Source: Pseudobdellovibrionaceae bacterium
GTDB taxonomy: Bacteria; Bdellovibrionota; Bdellovibrionia; Bdellovibrionales; Bdellovibrionaceae
NCBI GenBank assembly: GCA_016719575.1
Contig: JADJYV010000013.1
Location: 496,001 to 560,000 of the forward strand
Length of the DNA: 64,000 nucleotides
Reading direction: 5' to 3'
This document shows positions 48,793 through 57,634 of this stretch, in pieces. Positions within the stretch are counted from its first letter, which is position 1; each line of letters begins with the position of its first letter. The notes beneath the pieces are model-generated. The model was not told the DNA's origin and did no database searches. It saw only the letters and a list, made by a program, of their open reading frames with translations. Both the position numbers and the translations under genes were made by a program.

Positions 48793-50160
48793 TTAAAGTT
48801 GAAGATCGTCTGCTTCAGAGGCAGGGGCAGGGGCCGGCGCCTCATCCAGTGTGTCTAGATTCAAATCAGGGTCAGCTTTGGCGGAGCCCTCCACCCTGCT
48901 ATTTTCATCAGATGCCATCGCCTTAACCTGACCCCCTGCATAGTCTCCGATCTCAAAATTCGTTTTACTATTCAGGATGTAGGCTGTTGAAAAGTGATCT
49001 GAAGTTTTTAAAATTTTAATAAGCCCAATTGCACGATCATTCAAGAGAGTCTTCGTGTCTTCATTTCTTACTTTTCCATTCAAATAAACCTGTAGAACAC
49101 TTTCCTCTTGCACTCCGTCCTTCGCACCAGCGCTCAGAAATATAAACTCATCCTCCCCAAAAAGTTTTTGATACTTCTGCGGCTCTCCGCCGATGATGCG
49201 GGCTTGAACCGAAGTTGTGGGGGGCGCAGATTTAACTTCAAATTTTTTCATCATTCCGGGCATCAACTTCGCGCCTTTTCTCACGGGCGCCACACTTTTT
49301 TTAACCAAAGCGCGAAATAAATTTTCAGAATCGTTCACCCGCTCCATCGGTTCAAGTTCACCTTGAATCTCAATCAAAGTTGCTTCCGATGACGAAAGTG
49401 GATCCTTCACTCGATTTGAATCATCATAAGCAACAAGTTGACTGTGGCTGGCATTTGTCAGCCGTACTGTTACATATTGAAATTCAGAAGCCGTTTGACT
49501 ATCAGTGACTTCAATCTCAACAATTTCTCCAACTGACTCTACTTCTTGCTCTACTGCGTAGATTGTTAAATATCTCTGAGCTGGTTGAATTTTTGGAAGA
49601 GACTTTGATTCAAACTCTATAGGAGCTGTGTTAACTGCACCCAAACGATAAAGCGGAAGACTCTTCGGTAGATTTTTTACAACAGGTCGACTTTGCCGCT
49701 TCGGTGGGGGTATCTTTACTGCCTCAACAGTCCCATCAACATGTTTTTCGATAATTTTTTCAGGCGCACTTTCTGGTGGCGTGTCTTTTGATGCCAAACC
49801 TACCATTGGTGGTTCTTCAAATGTTCCTGTATAAAAACGAATGTTATTTCCTGGATTAATTTCATGTGGATTTAGAATCCCCTCTGTATTGTAGGACCAA
49901 ACCTTAGGCCAATAATTAGAGTCGCCAAAAAAAGTCTGACTCACGTCCCACAAAGTGTCATTCTTTTGAACTGTATAAGAGTTGATTTTTCGATTCGATA
50001 GAACTTTTTCCCAAGCTTCCGGCGAAGTCGGCTGTTCATTGTACTTCTTATAGATACTATGAAAATACTCTTCTCTCTTAAAATCAGGATCTCCGCCACG
50101 GGCCTGAATTGAAAGCAACGTCATACAAAAGATTAAAAGAGCCTTTACAGATCGTTTCAT
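48793..50160 (-). CDS. LysM-domain exported protein
   Basis: About 455 residues from the ATG at 50160, behind AAGGATGG. A signal peptide (ALLIFCMTLLSIQARG) is followed by a LysM domain at about 60-115 (INSYTVQKNDTLWDVSQTFFGDSNYWPKVW, shown here by its hallmark YTVQKNDTLWDVS), which binds peptidoglycan. The remainder is beta-rich with Pro-rich linkers and ends in an acidic Ala/Pro tail. It lies 27 bases behind the TPR gene and is probably cotranscribed with it; together they may form a cell-wall-linked envelope module. Confidence 0.8.
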   Translation of the reverse strand: MKRSVKALLIFCMTLLSIQARGGDPDFKREEYFHSIYKKYNEQPTSPEAWEKVLSNRKINSYTVQKNDTLWDVSQTFFGDSNYWPKVWSYNTEGILNPHEINPGNNIRFYTGTFEEPPMVGLASKDTPPESAPEKIIEKHVDGTVEAVKIPPPKRQSRPVVKNLPKSLPLYRLGAVNTAPIEFESKSLPKIQPAQRYLTIYAVEQEVESVGEIVEIEVTDSQTASEFQYVTVRLTNASHSQLVAYDDSNRVKDPLSSSEATLIEIQGELEPMERVNDSENLFRALVKKSVAPVRKGAKLMPGMMKKFEVKSAPPTTSVQARIIGGEPQKYQKLFGEDEFIFLSAGAKDGVQEESVLQVYLNGKVRNEDTKTLLNDRAIGLIKILKTSDHFSTAYILNSKTNFEIGDYAGGQVKAMASDENSRVEGSAKADPDLNLDTLDEAPAPAPASEADDLQL

Positions 50161-50187
50161 CACTTCATCCATCCTTGGAAGGTTGAA

Positions 50188-50697
50188 TTATTTAATAAGT
50201 TTTAATTCATTCTCGGCACGAAAAGATTCTGGGCTCCCTGGATATTTCTTTTTCAACTCTTGAAAAACATACTTCGCCTGAGGAGCTAGATTCATTTTTC
50301 GATAAGCCACTCCCTTAGCCAAACGTGCCGCCACCACTTTATTGCTTCGTGGATACTGCGTAATCACTTTTTGAAAATATTTAATAGCCTCTGCGTAGTT
50401 TTTGTTATCCAATGCCATTCGCCCGGCAAGATAGAGCGTATTGTCTGCATATGAACTCGCTGCAAATTTGCTCAGAAAAGTCTGCAGTCGACTTTTAAAT
50501 CCAATCTCATCATTACGGCGAAAGGCTGCGACCAACTCTGAATATAATGTTGTCTCATCAATTTTTGATGGATCTTTGCCCGTCAGTTCAATCATCAAAG
50601 CTTCACTTTTAGGAGTGTTTTTTACTGCAGCAAAAACAGACTCCACAACGCCAAAGCCTAAAACGAAAGTTAATAATAAAATAAAATACTGCCTCAT
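50188..50697 (-). CDS. Periplasmic TPR protein, YbgF/CpoB C-terminal-like
   Basis: 169 residues with a signal peptide (FGVVESVFA). TPR repeats follow (SYADNTLYLAGRMALDNKNYAEAIKYFQKVITQYP and KVVAARLAKGVAYRKM), matching the 'Y..A...F......YP.s' pattern of CpoB/YbgF. The N-terminal coiled coil of CpoB is missing. It probably acts as a periplasmic scaffold linked to the LysM gene behind it. Confidence 0.7.
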   Translation of the reverse strand: MRQYFILLLTFVLGFGVVESVFAAVKNTPKSEALMIELTGKDPSKIDETTLYSELVAAFRRNDEIGFKSRLQTFLSKFAASSYADNTLYLAGRMALDNKNYAEAIKYFQKVITQYPRSNKVVAARLAKGVAYRKMNLAPQAKYVFQELKKKYPGSPESFRAENELKLIK

Positions 50698-51012
50698 CTC
50701 TCACCACCTTCAGTTACAAAATGAGTATGACACGCCTCGAGAATCCACGACAACAGAGAGTTTTCCACATCTTTTGTTGAGTTACTTTAACACTGGACCT
50801 TAGACCATAGGCCAGAGAAGGCTTTGAGCGATTTGCTGAAATATTGAACATCATATAAATAATTGAATATACTGAATTTATTTAGAAAATATGACGAGAT
50901 TGTAATCGCCGAATTACAGATCTTAAATTCCGAATCTTGGAAGCTTCGCGTTTAAATTACAGGTAATATTAGATCTAGCACCTGGACCAAATATTGATAA
51001 GTCTTCGAAACT
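50698..51012. other. Intergenic region between divergent TPR and comEC genes
   Basis: 315 AT-rich bases. They hold an inverted repeat TGTAAT-N6-ATTACA at 50901-50918, of the size of a dimer operator, about 95 bases before the comEC start. No RNA gene or short protein gene was recognised. Confidence 0.4.
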
Positions 51013-51924
51013 ATGATCTTAATTGCGATAATTGCTCTTTTCGCTTGCACCTCCTTCTATTTAAATTTGCCCATAAAACTTACAGAATTGGCATTAGCAT
51101 CACATCACTTCTGTTTACAAATACTTCCAACCTCGGTAGAAAACCTCAGTAGCCTAGAAGCTTTGGTGTGCGGAAAAAACATGCAGCCATCAGCGGAAAA
51201 ACAAATTTTAGTTCACACTTCTCTTATTCATGTCTTTGTCGTCTCTGGATCTCACTTTCTACTTTTGCACAAAATTTTTGCGAAAATTTTAAACCGAAGA
51301 TTTTTTGCGATAGTCCCCCTCGGCTTCTATGCACTTGCTACATTATGCCAACCCCCCGCAGTCCGTTCGTTATTTTATTTGTCTCTCGCTGAAGTATCCA
51401 GGGAGAAGAAACTGTTTACCCCGCCGCTTTTATTAGTTCTTTTAAGTGGGCTTTTCAGTTTGGCGCTATTTCCCTCGTGGATCTACTCTCGGTCTCTGCT
51501 GATGAGCCTTTTTGCCTCCCTTGCTCTATCGATTTCCTCAGAGATCCTCTACAAGGACAGTCGCCACAGCACTCGGTTGCTTTTGTCCCAAGTCTTTATC
51601 TACATTGCCTTGGCATTTTGTCTTTGGGGAACCTCCAGCCTTCACCCGCTCAGTATAGTGTTGAATTTGACTTTAGGCCCCATCATCGGCACCGTTTTGT
51701 TTCCTCTAGGTCTTCTTGTCACTTTTGTTCCATTCTTAGTTCCTCTCTTTGATAGATCCATCGATTTCCTTTTTTTTGTTTTGATGAAGTCAAAGGAACT
51801 TTTTAATATGGAACCTTCAGCATTTTCGTTATCCCATTTGCTGTTGTGGCTTTTGTTTTTGGCGACACTGTTGGTCGTACATATTTTTTCAATTCAAAGA
51901 AAGCGGTCGAGCTATGAGCGCTAG
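51013..51924 (+). CDS. ComEC/Rec2 channel domain (split gene, membrane part)
   Basis: 303 residues, almost all membrane helices. The competence-domain hallmark LIHVFVVSGSHFLLLHKI and the following PPAVRSLFYL (H...SG.H and the R of 'raal/MRA') are present. ComEC carries single-stranded DNA across the inner membrane during natural transformation. Here the channel and the metallo-beta-lactamase domain are encoded by two genes overlapping by 11 bases, whereas they are usually fused; the N-terminal OB domain is absent. Whether the two parts form a working pair is inference. Confidence 0.82.
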   Translation: MILIAIIALFACTSFYLNLPIKLTELALASHHFCLQILPTSVENLSSLEALVCGKNMQPSAEKQILVHTSLIHVFVVSGSHFLLLHKIFAKILNRRFFAIVPLGFYALATLCQPPAVRSLFYLSLAEVSREKKLFTPPLLLVLLSGLFSLALFPSWIYSRSLLMSLFASLALSISSEILYKDSRHSTRLLLSQVFIYIALAFCLWGTSSLHPLSIVLNLTLGPIIGTVLFPLGLLVTFVPFLVPLFDRSIDFLFFVLMKSKELFNMEPSAFSLSHLLLWLLFLATLLVVHIFSIQRKRSSYER

Positions 51925-52654
51925 TTACTTCTGGGGCATTTTATTTTGGATATTGCTCACCCCCACACCTCTTGTGGTTGAAAATGACTTTTTATCTCGT
52001 CTTGTCGTCTGGAATGTTGGTCAAGGACAATGGGTTACTTGGGCAACACGAGAATCCTGCCTCCACTTTGATTTGGGCGGAGAGTATATGCCGGCAAAAA
52101 AAATAAAAAATCTCTGCGCTTACAAAGAAAATAAACTCTTCTTAAGCCATTGGGACTGGGACCATATCAGCTTTGTAAGAAAAATGAAGTTCCTAGTGTC
52201 TTCTTTCTGTCTAGCCCTGCGCCCGGCTGGAACAAGTTCAAGCTTTAAAATGAAAATTGTTGATGAAATTCCAACCTGCGATTCTTCTTTTGAATCCATT
52301 TCAAATCTCTGGACAAATTCGAAGGCCCGAAATAGCAACGACAGAAGTCACGTGCTCGTAGTAAAAAATAAAATTCTTATTCCTGGTGACTCCACTCTCC
52401 AACAAGAAAAATACTGGCATCGGAATCCCTCTGTCGAACCCATTTCCATTCTTGTTCTCGGGCACCACGGGAGCCGAACGAGCACCTCGGAGGAGCTCCT
52501 TAATGCGACTTCCCACTTGAAAATGGCCATCGCTTCAGCTCGCCACAAACGGTATGGTCATCCCCATGTCGAAGTGGTACTAAGATTAAAAAAAAATCAG
52601 GTGCCACTATTAAAAACGGAGGACTGGGGAAATATTTGGATCAATACACCCTAA
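51914..52654 (+). CDS. ComEC metallo-beta-lactamase domain (split gene, hydrolase part)
   Basis: 246 residues with an N-terminal hydrophobic anchor. The fold is recognised from VVWNVGQGQWVTWATR (ComEC 'DVGQGda..'), LSHWDWDHIS in place of S(H/N)xDxDH, VLVVKNKILIPGDST, and VLGHHGSRTSTSEELL followed by SARHKRYGHPH, all standard for the ComEC C-terminal domain. In ComEC it is thought to degrade the non-imported strand. Zn ligands appear intact (H-D-DH, then HHGS). It overlaps the channel gene by 11 bases and ends 4 bases inside the next convergent gene. Confidence 0.85.
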   Translation: MSASYFWGILFWILLTPTPLVVENDFLSRLVVWNVGQGQWVTWATRESCLHFDLGGEYMPAKKIKNLCAYKENKLFLSHWDWDHISFVRKMKFLVSSFCLALRPAGTSSSFKMKIVDEIPTCDSSFESISNLWTNSKARNSNDRSHVLVVKNKILIPGDSTLQQEKYWHRNPSVEPISILVLGHHGSRTSTSEELLNATSHLKMAIASARHKRYGHPHVEVVLRLKKNQVPLLKTEDWGNIWINTP

Positions 52655-53049
52655 TCGCAAACTTGCTCGATTGGGGTCTTGGCAAAATGTGCCGTCAAAT
52701 CTAAATCCAATAACAGCTTTCCTTGTCGGCAGGCCTCTTGAAGCGAATTAGCAACACTCGTTAAATTTTCTTTCACTGAGTGAAAATCATCTGAAGTCAT
52801 GAGGGTTTCTTTTATAAAAAACTCCCGAACCCCGGAAGTCTGGATATCTCTACTCAAAGCAATAAGGCGGCGGTAGGTTTCAGGATTCAAGTGCGAAATT
52901 CCGCGAAGCAGTCCGGCTTTTTTTGCCATATTTTCTTTTATGATTCCACAATCGTTGTCTTTGAGCATCATTGTCTTTAAAAGCAAAGCTCCAGTGCTGC
53001 GAACCTCAACTCCCAGCAATAGAAACAGTTTGTGCACCACGAGTCTCAT
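52651..53049 (-). CDS. Hypothetical helical protein
   Basis: 132 residues, predicted mostly helical with three Cys and no clear signal peptide. The first 15 residues are hydrophobic and could be a weak membrane segment or a wrong start; an ATG at residue 27 or so (MMLKDNDCG) is an alternative. I do not recognise the family. It converges with the split comEC with a 4-base overlap of ends. Confidence 0.4.
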   Translation of the reverse strand: MRLVVHKLFLLLGVEVRSTGALLLKTMMLKDNDCGIIKENMAKKAGLLRGISHLNPETYRRLIALSRDIQTSGVREFFIKETLMTSDDFHSVKENLTSVANSLQEACRQGKLLLDLDLTAHFAKTPIEQVCD

Positions 53050-53249
53050 TTGCGTTCATCGTGGCCATCGCTACCGGTATAAAAAGAGAAATTAGAAAAC
53101 TCATTAGCAACCTCATTGAAAAAACTGCGATCTATTAACAGGTCCCTCAATTCGCTTTAAAGGGTCCTATTGAAAAGACAGGCATGCCCTTGGGCTAGTT
53201 CTCGCCCAAGACTCTTTTCCATTTGGAAGAGTCGCCACAAAATTAAGGA

Positions 53250-53993
53250 ATGAAGAAAATAATACTTTCGATCTTAATGTCGCCGCTCTTAACGCAAGCC
53301 CAATTTCAGCAATCTGCCATGTCTCCTGAAGAGAGTATCACTTACTACCAAAGTCGATACCCCCTCTCAGATCCATACAAAAAGCTTGTCGACAATCGCG
53401 GAAATGGATTTGAGCCCCTCTATGGCGTGAGAAACCTCCGCGCAGTTTTAAATGGCGTCGTCTATCGCGGCGGCGCTAACAATGTTTACAACAAGTATGG
53501 CAAAAGACAAAACTCAAATCCCCTCCCCGAGGGGGGGCTCAGAAATCTTTGTGAAGAGGGCTTCGGGACGTCCGTCTACCTCTATAGCACGAATTACGAA
53601 AAGGCCCCGAAGACCATACGCTGTGATTCAGATATTTTGGACACAAACACCCTGACCTACAGACAAGAAAGTGTTCTGAGTGATTCGGCCTCGGCTCAAC
53701 GAATATTGTACCTTGTCCACCAGCGCCTCAGTGGATCTGTAGAATCCCGACCCATCTATCTGCATTGCTGGAATGGCTGGCATGCTTCAGGATATATTTC
53801 GGCTCTGATTCTTCGGCAATTTTGCGGTTATTCCGGCGAGCAGGCCGTGAATTACTGGAATATCAATACGGATGGGAATAACGTAGGATCTAACTACGAC
53901 AAAATTCGAGATAGAATTAAAAACTTTAAAATGGATCCGAACCTAATTGTCAGTGCAAATCTCAAGAGCAAAGTATGCCCGAAAATCAATTAG
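53250..53993 (+). CDS. Exported tyrosine-phosphatase-like protein lacking the catalytic Arg
   Basis: 247 residues with a signal peptide (cleavage after TQA). Residues 168-181 read RPIYLHCWNGWHASGY, matching the phosphatase P-loop HCxxGxxR(S/T)G, but the invariant Arg is Ala179 (C173-x5-A). The strand before it and the following helix fit a dual-specificity phosphatase fold. RNLRAVLNGVVYRGGANN at about 62-78 resembles the 'N.r.v..glyRga' opening of bacterial protein phosphatases. Without the Arg, phosphate binding should be impaired, so it may bind rather than hydrolyse. It overlaps the next gene by 19 bases. Confidence 0.65.
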   Translation: MKKIILSILMSPLLTQAQFQQSAMSPEESITYYQSRYPLSDPYKKLVDNRGNGFEPLYGVRNLRAVLNGVVYRGGANNVYNKYGKRQNSNPLPEGGLRNLCEEGFGTSVYLYSTNYEKAPKTIRCDSDILDTNTLTYRQESVLSDSASAQRILYLVHQRLSGSVESRPIYLHCWNGWHASGYISALILRQFCGYSGEQAVNYWNINTDGNNVGSNYDKIRDRIKNFKMDPNLIVSANLKSKVCPKIN

Positions 53994-54394
53994 CCTCTCG
54001 CGCAGCCTGCCCCTGTGGTTCTGCTAAGAACTATACGGACTGCTGTGGCCCCTTCCACCTCGGCAAGAGCACGCCGAACACCGCTGAAAATCTCATGCGC
54101 GCTCGCTACTGTGCTTTTCTGAAAAAAGAATATGATTACCTTGAAGAAACACTTGATCCCCAGACTGCACTCACTTTTGATAATGAGGGAAATAAATCTT
54201 GGGCCGAAAGCGTGCAACTTCAGCGATTAGAAATAATTCGCTCTGAAGAATCTGGCAACAAAGCCATTGTTGAATTTAAGGCCTATTTTAAAAATCTGAG
54301 TGACGACTCTGAACATGTTCATCACGAAATCAGCAAATTTCGTAAGCAGGGGGGGATCTGGTACTTTCGCGAAGGCAAAGTCCATCGAACCTAA
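53975..54394 (+). CDS. ychJ: YchJ-family SEC-C zinc-binding protein
   Basis: 139 residues. The SEC-C motif CPCGSAKNYTDCCGPFH at the N-terminus binds zinc, followed by the UPF0225 NTF2-like domain (TAENLMRARYCAFLKKEYDYLEETL; hallmark LMRARYCAF). The biochemical role of YchJ is not established. It starts 19 bases inside the phosphatase-like gene and has no separate promoter visible. Confidence 0.88.
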   Translation: MPENQLASRAACPCGSAKNYTDCCGPFHLGKSTPNTAENLMRARYCAFLKKEYDYLEETLDPQTALTFDNEGNKSWAESVQLQRLEIIRSEESGNKAIVEFKAYFKNLSDDSEHVHHEISKFRKQGGIWYFREGKVHRT

Positions 54395-54396
54395 CA

Positions 54397-54430
54397 GCAG
54401 AGGGTCGGCTCTTAAGCTCCGACCCTCTGC
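54397..54430. terminator. Long hairpin between convergent ychJ and ald
   Basis: GCAGAGGGTCGG pairs perfectly with CCGACCCTCTGC (12 bp) around a 10-base loop. No T-run lies on either side, yet its place between two stop codons makes a shared terminator likely. Confidence 0.7.
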
Positions 54431-54436
54431 GCTCCA

Positions 54437-55543
54437 TTACATTTTATACGGTCGGTATTCCATGCCCAAATCACGCGCAACAGGCTCGTATACGACGTGA
54501 CCGCCATAGACATTTAAACCTTTTAAAAGATTTTTATCTTTAGCGACAGCATCTTCTACTCCCATTGCCGCAAGCATAGAGGCGTACCTCAAAGTCACAT
54601 TGGTCAAAGCATATGTTGAAGTGCGAGGAACCACGCCCGGCATATTCGGTACACAGTAGTGAATCACTCCATCCACCTCATATGTTGGTTGCTGATGCGA
54701 AGTAGGACGGCAAGTCTCGATACAACCGCCTTGGTCAACGGCAACATCAACAACCACAGACCCCTTGGCCATCGAAGTAATCATTTCCTTAGAAACCAAG
54801 GTCGGAGCCTTCTGACCCGTGATCAATACACCACCGATTACAAGGTCTGACTCTCTGACAGAGTCTTCAATATTTTTGGCATTCGAAAATAAAGTCATAC
54901 AACGGCCTTGAAAAATATCATCCAAATATTCCAAGCGCGCCGTATTCACGTCTAAAATTGTGACTGCGGCACCTAGTCCCACCGCCATTTTGGCAGCATT
55001 TGTACCAACAACTCCACCACCAATAATAGTCACCTTGCCCGGCTTCACCCCGGTTACGCCGCCAAGTAGGATCCCTTTTCCGGCATGATCTTTTTGTAGG
55101 TAGAATGCACCAATCTGGGTCGCCATACGACCTGCAACCTCAGACATTGGCGTCAGAAGGGGCAAGGCCCCGTTGTCCAATTGAATCGTTTCGTAAGCAA
55201 TGGCTTTAACTTTTTTCTCACAAAGAATCTTTGTAAGTTTTGGCTCCGCCGCCAAATGAAGGTAAGTGTAAATAATCTGATTCTCTTTCATCAGATCATA
55301 CTCGTCAGGAAGCGGTTCCTTCACCTTCATGATCATATCCGCCTTAGCATAAACTTCTTTTTTGGTGTCTATGATCTTTGCACCCGCTTTTTCATACTGC
55401 TCATTTGTAATTCCACTACCAATTCCGGCGTCCTTTTCGACAATGATGGAATGCCCCTCTTTGGTCAACTGACGGGCGCCTGCCTCGGTCATGCCTACTC
55501 GATTTTCTGATATCTTAATTTCTTTTGGAACCCCAATTAACAT
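54437..55543 (-). CDS. ald: Alanine dehydrogenase
   Basis: 368 residues from the ATG at 55543 behind GGAG; the TTG four codons earlier is unlikely. MLIGVPKEIK...ENRVGMTEAG opens the family. Substrate residues are visible as KVKEPLPDEY and YTYLHLAAEPKL; the NAD fold is VTIIGGGVVGTNAAKMA, and DVAVDQGGCIE and HYCVPNMPGVVPRTST follow. It deaminates L-alanine to pyruvate with NAD, or the reverse. A GG-N10-GC element (AGGAACCGGCCTTGCA, minus, 55605-55620) could be a sigma-54 promoter but its -24 part is poor. Confidence 0.95.
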   Translation of the reverse strand: MLIGVPKEIKISENRVGMTEAGARQLTKEGHSIIVEKDAGIGSGITNEQYEKAGAKIIDTKKEVYAKADMIMKVKEPLPDEYDLMKENQIIYTYLHLAAEPKLTKILCEKKVKAIAYETIQLDNGALPLLTPMSEVAGRMATQIGAFYLQKDHAGKGILLGGVTGVKPGKVTIIGGGVVGTNAAKMAVGLGAAVTILDVNTARLEYLDDIFQGRCMTLFSNAKNIEDSVRESDLVIGGVLITGQKAPTLVSKEMITSMAKGSVVVDVAVDQGGCIETCRPTSHQQPTYEVDGVIHYCVPNMPGVVPRTSTYALTNVTLRYASMLAAMGVEDAVAKDKNLLKGLNVYGGHVVYEPVARDLGMEYRPYKM

Positions 55544-55669
55544 GTTTAACTCCAATGTTTCCGTTTTGTAATACCGAAGAAAATATGCCAGAATGTTTCA
55601 GAATTGCAAGGCCGGTTCCTTTGGCAAGTCTTGGCATGATAACTCCGCGCATTATTGAAAAAGAGACGG

Positions 55670-56578
55670 CTAAGTTGGAACAACCCACCCTGAAAAGCGC
55701 CGCACCTCTGAGGAAATGTCGGCTCCCAACTCCACATGTCTAAAACTTTTTGGAGAGTCCATGATTTTTCTGACAAGCTTATTCATAATATCGTGGCCAG
55801 CTTTGTAGAGAACAACATGACCCATCAGTGGCATTTCCAGTGTCACTAAGTCACCAAGCGCATCAAGGGTTTTGTGGCGAACAAACTCGTCAGAAAATCG
55901 CAAACCGTCAGGATTGATCACGCCGTTGCTATCAAGAACAATGGCATTTTCAAGACTCCCCCCTTTTGCAAGACCGCGAGACTTCAGCGCCTCAACATCT
56001 TTCAAGAAACCAAAAGTTCTGGCGTTGGCTATATCGCGGCCAAAAGATTCCTCATTGATATCGACATCCATTTTCTGTAGACCAATGGCCGGATGCGGAA
56101 AATCAATTGTCACCGTCAATCTCAGGCCATGATAGGGAACCACATAGGCGTGTTTTTCGCCTTCAGAAAAGTAAATCGGCTCAGTGATATAACAATATTT
56201 GCGGGGCTGATCTTGCTCAACAAGTCCAACCTCCATTAATGCTTTCAAAAAATCACGAGCACTCCCGTCACCTATAGGAATCTCGGGCCCATCGAGTTCG
56301 ATAAAAAGATTATCAATTCGAAGCGCAGAGAGTGCAGACAAGCAATGCTCGATCGTTGCAACACTGAAACTGTCTCCGCCGATAGTCGTGGCATGCGAAG
56401 TTGCTTGCACATTTTTAGCGGTCACCTTAAGCGACGGTGAACCCGGCAAATCAGACCTGACAAAGTAAACCCCCGTGTCTGGCGGGGCTGGCCGAAATGT
56501 GAGAGTGCAGGCGTCACCCGAATGAATGCCAATTCCGCGAACAACAGTCCTTTTTCGAATTGTTTTTTGCAAAAACAC
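55670..56578 (-). CDS. lpxC: UDP-3-O-acyl-N-acetylglucosamine deacetylase
   Basis: 302 residues, normal length. LpxC zinc ligands are seen in SVATIEHCLSAL (H78) and DEFVRHKTLDALGDL (His and Asp), and the general-acid His in YKAGHDIMNKLV. GIGIHSGDACTL near the N-terminus and LFIELDGPEIPIGDGSA are family motifs. It performs the first committed step of lipid A synthesis, so the organism has lipopolysaccharide or at least lipid A. It lies 10 bases behind the asparaginase gene in a minus-strand run from ruvC. Confidence 0.96.
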   Translation of the reverse strand: MFLQKTIRKRTVVRGIGIHSGDACTLTFRPAPPDTGVYFVRSDLPGSPSLKVTAKNVQATSHATTIGGDSFSVATIEHCLSALSALRIDNLFIELDGPEIPIGDGSARDFLKALMEVGLVEQDQPRKYCYITEPIYFSEGEKHAYVVPYHGLRLTVTIDFPHPAIGLQKMDVDINEESFGRDIANARTFGFLKDVEALKSRGLAKGGSLENAIVLDSNGVINPDGLRFSDEFVRHKTLDALGDLVTLEMPLMGHVVLYKAGHDIMNKLVRKIMDSPKSFRHVELGADISSEVRRFSGWVVPT

Positions 56579-56587
56579 AAAATCCCC

Positions 56588-57589
56588 CTAACTTCCGACC
56601 ACTCGAATAGAACCCACCTCAAAACCTTTCCAATTCTTTATCTTAGGTTCGAAATATTTTTTCAATTTAACGACCTCATCCGCTTTGATCGCACCCAGTT
56701 TTTGCAGTAAAAAACTAACAACGGCCTGCGCTGCGCGTGAAGCGCCATCTTCGGCCTTGATAGCAAAGGCCTGTCCTTTACCGGGCAGCACGCCACAAAA
56801 AACACCTTCTGCACCATTTTTAATCAAGCAATTCCCTTGAGTTTTTTGAATAATATCTGAGGTAAAGTCATCAGTCCCCGAGAGGTAAAAAGAATTCTCC
56901 TTGATGGCATTTAAAATCGTTTGCGCTGCCGCCCTTCGAACTTCACTCTCTTTAGGATTGATCAAAGCCATCATACCAATTGCCAAGTTTTGCAACGGGA
57001 CCGCATAAGTGGGTATACCACACCCGTCAACCCCATAATAAGCCTTGTTCATATCCAACCTCATGGTCTCTGACAAAACTTTTCTAACGCGAATCTGGCA
57101 ATTATGATCGTAATTTTCATAACCTTGCGGGTTTTCTTTAAGATGGAGACACGTGGCGATCATACCGACATGCTTGCCGGAACAGTTGTTACAAATAGGT
57201 CCGATGGGCTGGCCTCTGCGAATCATCTCGTGTGCAGCTTCTTCGTTCGCAGGAAAGTGGGGACCACAGAACAACTGACTTTCTGAGATCCCCGCCGCCT
57301 TCATCATTTCAATAACACAGGCAAGATGATTTTTCTCTCCTCTGTGCGAAGAACAAGCCAAACAAATATGTCTATTTTCAAATTTAAAAGCCTCAGCGGC
57401 TCCAGACTCAATAAGAGGGAGGGCCTGAAGCATTTTTATACCTGAACGTGGATAGGTCAGATAGTCGATATTTCCCCAATACATAACTGGCACAGCTCTC
57501 TCATCAACAACCACGGCCATTACCCGGTGCTGACTTTCGACAATCGGGCCTCGTAAAACCTCTACAGTGAGGGGAGTTCTAGATTTCAT
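56588..57589 (-). CDS. L-asparaginase II (thermolabile, Rhizobium-type family)
   Basis: 333 residues. Family motifs are VEVLRGPIVESQHR, CLACSSHRGEKNHL (with the SxHxGE core), PICNNCSGKHVGM and YYGVDGCGIPTYA, the Cys- and Lys-containing segments of the ReAV-type asparaginases, which are unrelated to the E. coli type. It hydrolyses asparagine to aspartate and ammonia. There is no signal peptide, so it is cytoplasmic. It sits between ruvB and lpxC and would feed amino-acid catabolism, in line with nearby ald. Confidence 0.88.
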   Translation of the reverse strand: MKSRTPLTVEVLRGPIVESQHRVMAVVVDERAVPVMYWGNIDYLTYPRSGIKMLQALPLIESGAAEAFKFENRHICLACSSHRGEKNHLACVIEMMKAAGISESQLFCGPHFPANEEAAHEMIRRGQPIGPICNNCSGKHVGMIATCLHLKENPQGYENYDHNCQIRVRKVLSETMRLDMNKAYYGVDGCGIPTYAVPLQNLAIGMMALINPKESEVRRAAAQTILNAIKENSFYLSGTDDFTSDIIQKTQGNCLIKNGAEGVFCGVLPGKGQAFAIKAEDGASRAAQAVVSFLLQKLGAIKADEVVKLKKYFEPKIKNWKGFEVGSIRVVGS

Positions 57590-57634
57590 AGTGGACCTCT
57601 TATTTTCTCATCGCAGACAATTCTCACGCGCCAC

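Noticed and set aside
55605..55620. Possible sigma-54 promoter (AGGAACCGGCCTTGCA, minus strand) of ald
   Set aside because: GG and GC are spaced correctly, but the -24 element is AGGAAC and no enhancer repeat was found. One such match is expected by chance every few hundred bases, so it is mentioned only as possible.
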